Shown: positions 1-4,794, counted from the stretch's first letter. The stretch is DNA of 5,449 nt from Candidatus Woesearchaeota archaeon (GCA_019322375.1 JAHWIP010000045.1:1-5449), one strand, 5' to 3'. The notes: a model not told the origin generated them from the letters alone. A program made the numbers and translations.

Positions 1-476
1 GCTCCTGCTACTACTGATTCCATGCTTCTGCCCCTAACTAAGCCTTTCTGCACTGCTAATGTATATATCCTGGCTGCTTCCTCCTCTACGCTTCCAGGCA
101 GTCTTAAATATGAACTAACTCTTTTTAATTCAGAAAGTGCTAGTTTCAGGTTTCTCTCTATTGCTGTGCTTATTCTTTGCTGCCATTTCCTCAGCCTGAA
201 GAACTTGTTCTTGGCTTTTCCTCCGAGCTGGTATAAATCTGATTTTTTTCCTACATCTGTTCCTAAACCTTGGTCAAACTGGGTATAGCTCATTGGCGCT
301 CCTGTTCTTCTGAGCTTGTCAGCATCTGAGCTGTCAAATTCCCTCCATTCCTGGCCAAAATCCACCATTTTGTCTTCTACCACCAGTCCGCAGTCTCTGC
401 AAATGATTTCTCCTTTTTCTTTGTTCCAGAATAAGTTGATGCCACCGCATTCAGGGCATTTTTTTACAAATGACAT
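1..476 (-). CDS. tfb: Transcription initiation factor B (TFB/TFIIB), N-terminal part, truncated by window edge
   Basis: This is the archaeal counterpart of eukaryotic TFIIB. It binds the TBP-TATA complex and recruits RNA polymerase to the promoter. The minus-strand frame is open from an ATG at 476 to the left edge, giving 158 residues. Residues 7-29 form a zinc ribbon with C7, C10, C26 and C29 (KCPEC and ICRDC). Residues 44-62 contain the B-reader region (EWREFDSSDADKLRRTGAP). The linker MSYTQFDQGLG (62-72) matches the conserved archaeal TFB linker. From about residue 96 the first cyclin repeat begins, and RGRSMESVVAG (148-158) is its typical end. A full TFB is usually about 300 residues, so the second cyclin repeat lies outside the window. 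Two TATA-like boxes precede it: one about 28 nt upstream, which would make it leaderless, and one about 55 nt upstream, which would leave a leader containing a GGGGGG tract. Family identity is secure. Confidence 0.96.
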   Translation of the reverse strand, partial: MSFVKKCPECGGINLFWNKEKGEIICRDCGLVVEDKMVDFGQEWREFDSSDADKLRRTGAPMSYTQFDQGLGTDVGKKSDLYQLGGKAKNKFFRLRKWQQRISTAIERNLKLALSELKRVSSYLRLPGSVEEEAARIYTLAVQKGLVRGRSMESVVAG

Positions 477-498
477 AGAGATTCCCCCCGTTGCAAGT

Positions 499-506
499 TT
501 TTATAA
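499..506 (-). promoter_or_regulatory. Candidate TATA box for tfb (leaderless spacing)
   Basis: The minus strand reads TTATAAAA, with its core centred near 503, about 27-28 nt before the tfb ATG at 476. The same spacing is seen before several other genes in this window, so this box would give a leaderless or nearly leaderless mRNA. The GGGGGG tract at 484-489 would then lie upstream of the transcript. Confidence 0.45.
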
Positions 507-527
507 CAAGCTAGTGTTTACAATAAA

Positions 528-535
528 TTTATAAA
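528..535 (-). promoter_or_regulatory. Second candidate TATA box for tfb
   Basis: TTTATAAA lies about 55 nt before the tfb start. A transcript from here would start near 505 and carry a leader of about 29 nt that includes GGGGGG at 484-489, a weak Shine-Dalgarno-like tract. The left part of this box overlaps the left arm of the inverted repeat 533-570. Confidence 0.35.
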
Positions 536-570
536 GCGAAACAGAGAAACCTTTATAAAGTTTTCGCTTT
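533..570. repeat. 9-bp inverted repeat flanking a palindromic TATA element in the tfb / pilin-like divergent region
   Basis: AAAGCGAAA (533-541) is the exact reverse complement of TTTCGCTTT (562-570), with a 20-nt spacer. The spacer contains the self-complementary CTTTATAAAG (551-560). The arms abut TATA elements on both sides, so the arrangement resembles an operator or a divergent promoter core. No binding protein can be named from the sequence. Confidence 0.5.
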
Positions 571-620
571 CTCTCGTCTAATGACTTGTTCTTGCTATGA
601 CAACAGAAAAAATATAAAAA

Positions 621-628
621 TTTATAAA
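621..628 (+). promoter_or_regulatory. TATA box of the pilin-like gene
   Basis: TTTATAAA is centred about 34 nt before the ATG at 659, predicting a transcription start near 650 and a leader of only a few nucleotides. No convincing Shine-Dalgarno sequence precedes the start. Confidence 0.5.
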
Positions 629-658
629 TCCTGAAAACAAAGTATTTAAAAAGAGAAG

Positions 659-1132
659 ATGGTTAAGAAAAAAAGAGAATTATCAAAAAAGAGGGGAACA
701 CCAACAAGCAAGGTTTCTTCAAAAAGGAAAAAAGAGGAAATGGAGCGCGCCCAAGTCTGGAGTATAGATGTATTGCTTGCAGTAGTAATCTTTGTCTCAA
801 TAATCCTTATCTTTTATGTGACCATGAGCGACCGGGGAAAACCAAGGCTAAAAGACCTGGAAGTAGAAGCAACAGACCTGAAAATAGAGCTTGAGAAGAA
901 TCCTGAGGTGGGCTTTATAAGCGAAGATGTTGTTGACATGGAAAAACTAAAAGTCTTTACAAATAATGCCACATATGACTATGAAGGTTTAAAAAGCAAA
1001 CTAGGGTTAAGAGGCGACTTCTGCATATTTTACGAAGATAGTGATGGGAACATAATCCCTATTGGAAACAAAACCAGTATTGGAAACCCAGCAATTCTGA
1101 TAAACGGCACTCCCTGCGGCTCAGACATATAA
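659..1132 (+). CDS. Pilin-like single-membrane-helix protein of unknown function
   Basis: This is a 157-residue protein with no family I can name securely. Residues 1-30 are very rich in Lys and Arg. Then AQVWSIDVLLAVVIFVSIIL (31-50) begins one hydrophobic helix running to about residue 55. Its layout recalls archaeal type IV pilin-like (class III signal) proteins: a short basic or polar stretch, a cleavable-looking junction before AQ, then the hydrophobic helix. The rest (58-157) is soluble and probably outside the cell. It holds two cysteines (in DFCIFYED and GTPCG) that could form a disulfide, and predicted NxT/NxS sequons. ATG 659 is preferred because the TATA box at 621-628 fits it. An internal ATG at 740 would give MERAQVWS, closer to a typical prepilin start, but it has no suitably placed TATA box and its GAGG tract is only 2 nt away. 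A role in a surface filament or envelope is inference. Confidence 0.85.
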   Translation: MVKKKRELSKKRGTPTSKVSSKRKKEEMERAQVWSIDVLLAVVIFVSIILIFYVTMSDRGKPRLKDLEVEATDLKIELEKNPEVGFISEDVVDMEKLKVFTNNATYDYEGLKSKLGLRGDFCIFYEDSDGNIIPIGNKTSIGNPAILINGTPCGSDI

Positions 1133-1149
1133 GCTGAGAATTAAAAATA

Positions 1150-1157
1150 TTTATAAA
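1150..1157 (+). promoter_or_regulatory. TATA box, leaderless promoter of the membrane protein gene
   Basis: TTTATAAA is preceded by AAAATA and centred 27-28 nt before the ATG at 1181. Transcription should start at or within a few bases of the start codon. There is no Shine-Dalgarno sequence. Confidence 0.65.
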
Positions 1158-1180
1158 CCACTGATTTCTATAGCTTTGAT

Positions 1181-1651
1181 ATGCTCTTAACCTACCTTGT
1201 ATTGATAATAATTGTGTTCTTAGGATTATTCATAGGATTATTAATTGGTTATTCAGTACAAGAAGAGCTTAAGCCAGGCTTAAAGTATTTTAACATTTTA
1301 AGACATCTTTTGTTCATAGCAATCCTGATTGTTTTCTTTGTAAAAAACCCTTCAATCCCTTTTATTTTGCTAATTGCCCTGCTCATAATAGCATTTAGTT
1401 TTAGCAGGTATAGAGAAACTCTTTATTACTATGCATTAGCTGTAATCTTCTTTTTATCCTGGCTTTACAATGGTTTTACATTATTAGCGCCCCTAATTTT
1501 TTTGTACGGATTCCCTGTCGGAAGCATTTACCTTTATCACCATATAAAAGAGAAGAACAAAAAAAAGAAAATAATTCTAGGGCTTCTCAAGCAGTATGCT
1601 GGTTTTTTAATAGTCGGAGTTATTCTTGGCTTGATAGGATTAGTTTTATAA
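1181..1651 (+). CDS. Small polytopic membrane protein, function unknown
   Basis: This is a 156-residue protein that is almost entirely hydrophobic; I do not recognise its family. About six membrane segments can be seen: residues 1-24, 39-54, 58-74, 80-97, 99-119 and 137-156. Charged loops separate them: QEELKPGLK after the first, SRYRE around 75-79, and a strongly basic KEKNKKKK loop at 123-130, which should face the cytoplasm by the positive-inside rule. No catalytic or transport motif stands out. The start at ATG 1181 is fixed by a TATA box 27-28 nt upstream. It lies 48 nt after the pilin-like gene and 24 nt before the methyltransferase gene, but each of the three has its own TATA box, so an operon is not required. 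A small transporter, a membrane anchor for the pilin-like neighbour or a regulator are all possible. Confidence 0.82.
   Translation: MLLTYLVLIIIVFLGLFIGLLIGYSVQEELKPGLKYFNILRHLLFIAILIVFFVKNPSIPFILLIALLIIAFSFSRYRETLYYYALAVIFFLSWLYNGFTLLAPLIFLYGFPVGSIYLYHHIKEKNKKKKIILGLLKQYAGFLIVGVILGLIGLVL
1645..1651 (+). promoter_or_regulatory. TATA box of the methyltransferase gene, overlapping the upstream stop codon
   Basis: TTTATAA is centred 28 nt before the ATG at 1676, and its last three bases are the TAA stop codon of the membrane protein gene. It implies a leaderless start for the methyltransferase. No Shine-Dalgarno sequence is present in the 24-nt gap. Confidence 0.55.
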
Positions 1652-1675
1652 GCAAAAGTATTCTTCTTTGTAAAC

Positions 1676-2338
1676 ATGAGAAAAGTAGTCACCCATGATG
1701 GCAGCATAACCTTTCACAGCAATGAGTATGATGAAACCTATCACTCTGTAAGCGGAGCAGTGGAAGAAGCTTATAAGAAATTTGCAGAGCCAGCCCTGGA
1801 ATTTGTTAAAGGTAAAGAAGAAGTTAGTATTCTTGATGTTGGTTTTGGGCTTGGCTATAACTCTGCAGCGGTTATGGATAAAATATTAGAGGAAAGTCTT
1901 TGGTGCAAAATCTATATTATTGGCCTGGAAAAAGACAAAAAGATTTTAGATAAGATAAAAGAGCTTAAGCCAATGATAAAGACTTATCATATAATTCAGG
2001 ATTTGGTTGAGAGAGGAAAAGTTAACGATGGTTATGAATATGATAGAGAAGGAGTAAAGATAAAATTATTGGTCGCAGACGCCTTGCAAGCAGTAAAAAC
2101 CCTAGGCACAAAGTTCGATATAATTCTTCATGACCCATTTAGCCCTAAGAAGAATCCTGAGCTCTGGACAGAAAGCTTTTTTAAGGAGCTAAGAAAACAT
2201 ATAAAAGATAATGGTATGCTCACCACTTATTCCTGCGCTGGGGAGATCAGAAGGAATTTAAAAAAAGCAGGCTTTGAAGTGAGTGATGGTCCAAGAGTTG
2301 GGAGAAGAGCACCGAGCACGATTGCAAGGCCCAAGTAA
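1676..2338 (+). CDS. MnmC-like SAM-dependent methyltransferase (DUF752 family), probable tRNA wobble-uridine methyltransferase
   Basis: This 220-residue protein matches the stand-alone methyltransferase half of MnmC. In bacteria that activity converts 5-aminomethyl-uridine 34 of tRNA to the methylaminomethyl form. Visible signatures, in order, are: T-DGS-TF-S and YHSVSGA-EE near the N-terminus (6-31), the SAM-binding glycine motif ILDVGFGLGYN (52-62), the acidic residue E85 at the end of strand 2, AD at 134-135, the family hallmark HDPFSPKKNPELW (152-164), TYSCAGEIRRNL (184-195), and the C-terminal GPRVGRRAPSTIA (205-217). No FAD oxidase domain is fused, as in the free-standing forms known from some bacteria and archaea. 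It has its own leaderless-type promoter. It ends 8 bp from a convergent gene. The family is clear. The exact substrate in archaea, where the wobble-uridine pathway differs from the bacterial one, is inferred. Confidence 0.93.
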   Translation: MRKVVTHDGSITFHSNEYDETYHSVSGAVEEAYKKFAEPALEFVKGKEEVSILDVGFGLGYNSAAVMDKILEESLWCKIYIIGLEKDKKILDKIKELKPMIKTYHIIQDLVERGKVNDGYEYDREGVKIKLLVADALQAVKTLGTKFDIILHDPFSPKKNPELWTESFFKELRKHIKDNGMLTTYSCAGEIRRNLKKAGFEVSDGPRVGRRAPSTIARPK

Positions 2339-2346
2339 TTCTTACC

Positions 2347-2820
2347 TTAAAAAAGAGAATCAAGCTTAAAAGCATATTTATGGATTATGTTGACTGGTTC
2401 TGGAGACAGGTTTTCTTTTATGGCTGTTATCATTTTTTCTTTATCTTTATAATAAATATATGATTCATGTACATATCCTCCTCCTTTCACAGATGTTCCT
2501 TTTTCCTTGCTATAGAATTCAAATGTTATTGTGATGCCTTGTTTAGGAGGTAAAATCTCTTTGGTAACAGTCTTAAACTGTATTGATTTAAATGCTTTTG
2601 AGTTATTAATATAGGGATTTGTGGTGGGTTTGCAGAAAGCAGAGACATCCGGATACCCTGTTTTTAACCCAGATAGTTCTTTTCGTAATTTTATGTTGCT
2701 TAGAAAAGGATGGTCTTCCAAGTATTCCTCAATTGTACCAGCTATTTTGCTATTCATACTTGTAGTGGTATCATGCCCTTTTCTAAGGTTTTTTTTCAAT
2801 AGCAGTTCTCTTAATGACAT
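2347..2820 (-). CDS. Hypothetical soluble protein
   Basis: This is a 157-residue protein that I do not recognise. It has no signal peptide, membrane segment or cysteine pair. The N-terminal part (2-50) is basic and looks helical. The middle contains GYPDVSAFCKPTTNPY (55-70) and then a strand-rich stretch with ITITFEFYSKEKG (96-108) and GGGYVHESYIYYKD (113-126). It ends with a helix around KMITAIKENL (129-138) and a short tail. The alternation of charged and aromatic residues suggests a compact alpha/beta fold. The start at ATG 2820 is supported by a TATA box about 30 nt upstream, so the leader would be only a few bases. It faces the methyltransferase gene tail to tail with 8 bp between stops and is divergent from the tRNA gene. 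Codon use looks like that of its neighbours. It could be a lineage-restricted gene. Confidence 0.8.
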   Translation of the reverse strand: MSLRELLLKKNLRKGHDTTTSMNSKIAGTIEEYLEDHPFLSNIKLRKELSGLKTGYPDVSAFCKPTTNPYINNSKAFKSIQFKTVTKEILPPKQGITITFEFYSKEKGTSVKGGGYVHESYIYYKDKEKMITAIKENLSPEPVNIIHKYAFKLDSLF

Positions 2821-2846
2821 TGTGTTTGTGAGTATTAAATAGTAGC

Positions 2847-2853
2847 ATATAAA
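2847..2853 (-). promoter_or_regulatory. TATA box of the hypothetical gene
   Basis: The minus strand reads TTTATAT after an A-rich AAAGA stretch. It is centred about 30 nt before the ATG at 2820 and predicts a nearly leaderless transcript. Confidence 0.5.
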
Positions 2854-2884
2854 TCTTTTCTTTGAGACTATAAAAACAGAATAC

Positions 2885-2893
2885 TTTAATAAA
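2885..2893 (+). promoter_or_regulatory. TATA box of the tRNA-Arg gene
   Basis: TTTAATAAA is centred about 29 nt before the first base of the tRNA at 2918, the normal distance for an archaeal tRNA promoter. The following AAGAACTTGTTCTT palindrome (2892-2905) sits between the box and the tRNA. Confidence 0.5.
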
Positions 2894-2905
2894 GAACTTG
2901 TTCTT
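2892..2905. repeat. 14-bp palindrome AAGAACTTGTTCTT between TATA box and tRNA
   Basis: Two perfect 6-bp arms (AAGAAC and GTTCTT) are separated by TT. The same 14 bases occur at 199-212 inside the tfb coding region. The right half, CTTGTTCTT, also occurs at 585-593 and 4754-4762, both intergenic. Its position overlapping the downstream edge of the TATA box would suit a repressor site. Confidence 0.4.
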
Positions 2906-2917
2906 CTCTATAGCAAC

Positions 2918-3007
2918 GCCCCCATAGTATAATGAATAGTACGCAGCCCTGCGGTTGCAAATTGCGGCAGTAAGGCTGAAACCAGGGTTTAATTCCCTGT
3001 GGGGGCA
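2918..3007 (+). tRNA. tRNA-Arg (anticodon GCG) with an 18-nt archaeal intron at 37/38
   Basis: The spliced tRNA has 72 bases and would read Arg codons CGC and CGU. The acceptor stem pairs GCCCCCA (2918-2924) with TGGGGGC (3000-3006), followed by discriminator A3007. The D stem pairs GTAT (2927-2930) with GTAC (2939-2942). The anticodon stem pairs CAGCC (2944-2948) with GGCTG (2974-2978). The T stem pairs CAGGG (2983-2987) with CCCTG (2995-2999) around TTTAATT. Removing 2955-2972 gives anticodon loop CTGCGGA with GCG at 2951-2953; CTGCGGA is what I recall from archaeal tRNA-Arg(GCG). The D loop carries an A at position 20, an arginine identity element. No CCA is encoded. The D loop has GA where GG is usual at 18-19, the variable loop is only 4 nt, and the T loop has T at position 56 where C is normal. 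These departures may reflect a reduced genome. Confidence 0.9.
2955..2972 (+). other. tRNA intron, bulge-helix-bulge type
   Basis: TTGCAAATTGCGGCAGTA is removed by the archaeal splicing endonuclease. The precursor folds into a full bulge-helix-bulge motif. Outside is the anticodon stem CAGCC/GGCTG. The central 4-bp helix pairs CTGC (2949-2952) with GCAG (2967-2970). The 3-nt bulges are GGT (2953-2955) and TAA (2971-2973). Inside is a short helix TGC/GCG with loop AAATT. Cutting between the second and third base of each bulge gives exactly this intron at the canonical 37/38 position. Confidence 0.85.
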
Positions 3008-3075
3008 TTCGAACAAAGTGAGAATGACCCGAGGGGCTCAGAAATATTTTTATTTCTGTTGTCCTGTGGGGGCAT
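2996..3075 (+). repeat. 13-bp direct repeat of the tRNA 3' end
   Basis: CCTGTGGGGGCAT at 2996-3008 covers the end of the T stem, the 3' acceptor strand, the discriminator and one base beyond. It recurs exactly at 3063-3075, 67 bp away. Tyrosine-recombinase integrases often use tRNA 3' ends as attachment sites, so this could be an attL/attR-like scar with a tiny insert. It could also be a decoy acceptor strand. No integrase is present in the window. Confidence 0.55.
3039..3058. terminator. Hairpin downstream of tRNA-Arg, possible terminator
   Basis: CAGAAAT (3039-3045) pairs perfectly with ATTTCTG (3052-3058) around the loop ATTTTT. The T-rich loop and right arm could act as an archaeal oligo-T terminator for the tRNA on the plus strand. 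The symmetric stem could also mark the end of the convergent nuclease operon. Termination activity is inferred. Confidence 0.35.
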
Positions 3076-3089
3076 ATTTATTTAAGAAT

Positions 3090-3389
3090 TCACACAACCT
3101 GGTCAACCCATTTCTTTAGTTTTTTCAAAAGGCTCTCTGCAATTTCTTCCTCATTCATTTCCCGGACATCTTCTTTTTCCAGAACTCCGATTCTTATTCT
3201 TATGGAATTAATTAAGTCAATTATTTTTTCCTTGTCTGCATTCTCTTTTTCTATCAGTTCTTTGAGGTGAACTAGTCTTGTATCTATCTCTTCTAAATCT
3301 TTCATCATGTTCTGGCTTTCTTTTTTCATGTCCTCCATGAATTTCATTAGTTCTCCTTCACCTTGTGCTGCGATATTTTCCTTACTCAT
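3090..3389 (-). CDS. Small coiled-coil protein co-transcribed with the beta-CASP nuclease
   Basis: This is a 99-residue acidic and basic helical protein that I do not recognise. Residues about 11-75 are charged and heptad-like (KFMEDMKKESQNMMKDLEEI, then LVHLKELIEKENADKEKI), suggesting a long coiled coil. A second helical section follows, ending AESLLKKLKKWVDQVV. There is no membrane segment, cysteine or catalytic motif. An ATG at 3398 overlaps the TGA stop of the nuclease gene. I prefer the ATG at 3389 because the GAGGT tract, just before the overlap, stands 9 nt from it but directly abuts the first ATG; using 3398 would add MIF. Either way the two genes are translationally coupled, so an accessory or oligomerising subunit for the nuclease is a reasonable inference. 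Other coiled-coil chaperone-like roles cannot be excluded. Confidence 0.83.
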   Translation of the reverse strand: MSKENIAAQGEGELMKFMEDMKKESQNMMKDLEEIDTRLVHLKELIEKENADKEKIIDLINSIRIRIGVLEKEDVREMNEEEIAESLLKKLKKWVDQVV

Positions 3390-3394
3390 AAAAA

Positions 3395-4675
3395 TCATAC
3401 CTCTATCTCTTCTCCTAGTTCTGGAGCATATACTATATATTTGTTTTGTTTTTCAGCCCAGCTTCTTAGTTCCTCTACTGCATCCGGGTCTCCGTGTTGT
3501 ACAACCAGTTTTTTTGGGTTTATTCTGGTTATCATTTCTTTTAAGTCTTCTTTGTCAGCATGCCCTGAAAAATCATATTTTTCTACTTCACACTTTACAT
3601 ATGTTCTCCAGCCGTCAATGTATATATATCCGTCCTCCAGTAAGTGCCTTCCGTTGGTGCGCTTGCACTGGAATCCCATCATCAGGATAGCATTTTTAGG
3701 GTCATGCCACATTTCTTTAAGATAGGATAGTACTGGCCCTCCCTGCATCATACCGCTTGTGGTCACAAATATGCCCTGCCTAGTCATGGCGTGCTCTCTG
3801 TGCCTAGGGCTTCCTATATGGATTGTTTTATGGTTGAACATGTGGTCCAGTATCTTCCTGTTATTAACATACTTGTCATTGGTGCTTAATATCCTGCTGG
3901 TTATCTTCTTGCACATACCGTCAAAATATATAGGAACCCTGTACTTTCTTTCTGCCAGCATTATGAGTATGTCTTGGGCTCTTCCCAAGGCAAACACAGG
4001 TATAAGCACTGAACCTCCTCTTGCTATTACCTCTTCTACTTTGTCTAAGAATTTTCTTCTTATTTCTGCTCTGTCTGGCAGGCTTCTGTTGCCATACGTG
4101 CTCTCTATTATTAGAACATCAATATCTTTGTATTGTTCTAAGTCTGGTCCTTTTACCAGCTCTGTTGTTCTTAGCTTGGTGTCGCCTGTGTACAATATAT
4201 TTTTTCCTTCTGCTTTGATTAGTATCATTGAGCTGCCAGGCACATGCCCAGCATTATTAAAAGTAAATCTTATTTTTCTGTGCTTGTACTGTCTGTCATA
4301 TCTTATAAATCTTACATCCTTGTGTATTTCGCGCAGGTCTGTTTTGTTATAAGCAGGATGCAAATTCCTTATTCTTGCTATCTTGTATGAATCCTTGAGC
4401 AGCACCTTGGTTATTGCATATGTGAGCCTGGTGCAATATATTGGGCAGATTATTTTGTAATGCTCAAAAAAGGGCAGGGCTCCTGCATGGTCTTCATGCG
4501 AGTGGCTAATGAACAATCCGTCTATATCTGGCAGGTTTTCCAGGTGTTCTGGATATGCAAATCCTCCTTCCTTAAATTTAATGCCTGCGTCAAGAAGGTA
4601 GCGGTCTCCTCTAGTCTGGAGTTCTATACAGCTTCTCCCCACCTCTTTTGCAGCTCCATGAAAGATGAGCTTCAT
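3395..4675 (-). CDS. Archaeal CPSF-type beta-CASP metallo-beta-lactamase ribonuclease (KH-less, aCPSF2-like)
   Basis: This 426-residue protein belongs to the CPSF73/RNase J superfamily of zinc-dependent RNases that process or degrade RNA. All signature residues are present: D29 (LLDAG, motif 1), H58-x-H60-x-D62-H63 (SHSHEDHAG, motif 2), H144 (NAGHVPGSS, motif 3), D165 (YTGDTKL, motif 4), E191 (IIESTYG, motif A), H372 (FSGHADKED, motif B) and H394 (VQHGD, motif C). The inserted beta-CASP domain lies at about residues 210-340 and contains IPVFALGRAQ (225-234) and TSGMMQGGP (306-314). The protein starts directly with the lactamase fold (MKLIFHGAAKEVGRS). It therefore lacks the N-terminal KH domains of aCPSF1/FttA, the archaeal termination nuclease of about 640 residues, and fits the shorter aCPSF2 class. 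The activity appears intact; endo- versus exonuclease use is not deducible. The start is supported by a leaderless TATA box, and its stop overlaps a possible start of the downstream coiled-coil gene. Confidence 0.95.
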   Translation of the reverse strand: MKLIFHGAAKEVGRSCIELQTRGDRYLLDAGIKFKEGGFAYPEHLENLPDIDGLFISHSHEDHAGALPFFEHYKIICPIYCTRLTYAITKVLLKDSYKIARIRNLHPAYNKTDLREIHKDVRFIRYDRQYKHRKIRFTFNNAGHVPGSSMILIKAEGKNILYTGDTKLRTTELVKGPDLEQYKDIDVLIIESTYGNRSLPDRAEIRRKFLDKVEEVIARGGSVLIPVFALGRAQDILIMLAERKYRVPIYFDGMCKKITSRILSTNDKYVNNRKILDHMFNHKTIHIGSPRHREHAMTRQGIFVTTSGMMQGGPVLSYLKEMWHDPKNAILMMGFQCKRTNGRHLLEDGYIYIDGWRTYVKCEVEKYDFSGHADKEDLKEMITRINPKKLVVQHGDPDAVEELRSWAEKQNKYIVYAPELGEEIEV

Positions 4676-4700
4676 GTTATTTTTGTTTTATAGACAACTA

Positions 4701-4707
4701 TTTAAAT
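4701..4707 (-). promoter_or_regulatory. TATA box of the nuclease operon
   Basis: The minus strand reads ATTTAAATAG, centred 28-29 nt before the ATG at 4675. Transcription would begin at or just before the start codon, so the mRNA is probably leaderless; no Shine-Dalgarno sequence is present. Confidence 0.5.
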
Positions 4708-4765
4708 GTTCTGCATTTTTTATTTTTTTAATAGAAAAGCTTAAAAATCATTCCTTGTTCTTGGG

Positions 4766-4789
4766 TATATAAATCGAAAGATATATAAA
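4766..4789. repeat. Tandem identical TATATAAA boxes in the nuclease / winged-helix intergenic region
   Basis: TATATAAA occurs at 4766-4773 and again at 4782-4789, 16 bp apart, separated by TCGAAAGA. Both are good archaeal TATA consensus sequences but lie 80-100 nt before the winged-helix start. They may be upstream promoters giving a longer leader, the promoter of an unseen short transcript, or decoys. Confidence 0.4.
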
Positions 4790-4794
4790 GGGAA

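Noticed and set aside
22..534. Plus-strand open frames at 22-288 and 316-534
   Set aside because: They are shadows of the tfb gene on the other strand; the zinc ribbon and B-reader motifs fix the real frame.
2621..2842. Plus-strand frame of 73 codons
   Set aside because: It is antisense to the hypothetical gene at 2347-2820, which has a proper TATA box and start; this frame has neither.
2950..2966. Cys (GCA) anticodon arm around TTGCAAA
   Set aside because: The stem needs three wobble pairs and leaves a 7-nt gap after the D stem and a 16-nt variable region. The Arg fold with a bulge-helix-bulge intron accounts for every part.
2783..3016. Minus-strand reading frame of 77 codons containing PHRELNPGFSL
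   Set aside because: It is the antisense of the tRNA-Arg gene, a well-known source of false proteins, and it also runs over the start of the hypothetical gene at 2820.
3008..3089. Box C/D or H/ACA guide RNA, or a second tRNA, in the post-tRNA spacer
   Set aside because: No clear C (RTGATGA) and D (CTGA) box pair or H/ACA layout is seen, and the second CCTGTGGGGGCAT copy lacks a T-arm partner.
3307..4693. Plus-strand open frames at 3307-3725, 3759-4352, 4021-4218 and 4460-4693
   Set aside because: They are antisense to the nuclease and coiled-coil genes and have low-complexity Ser/Leu-rich translations without motifs.
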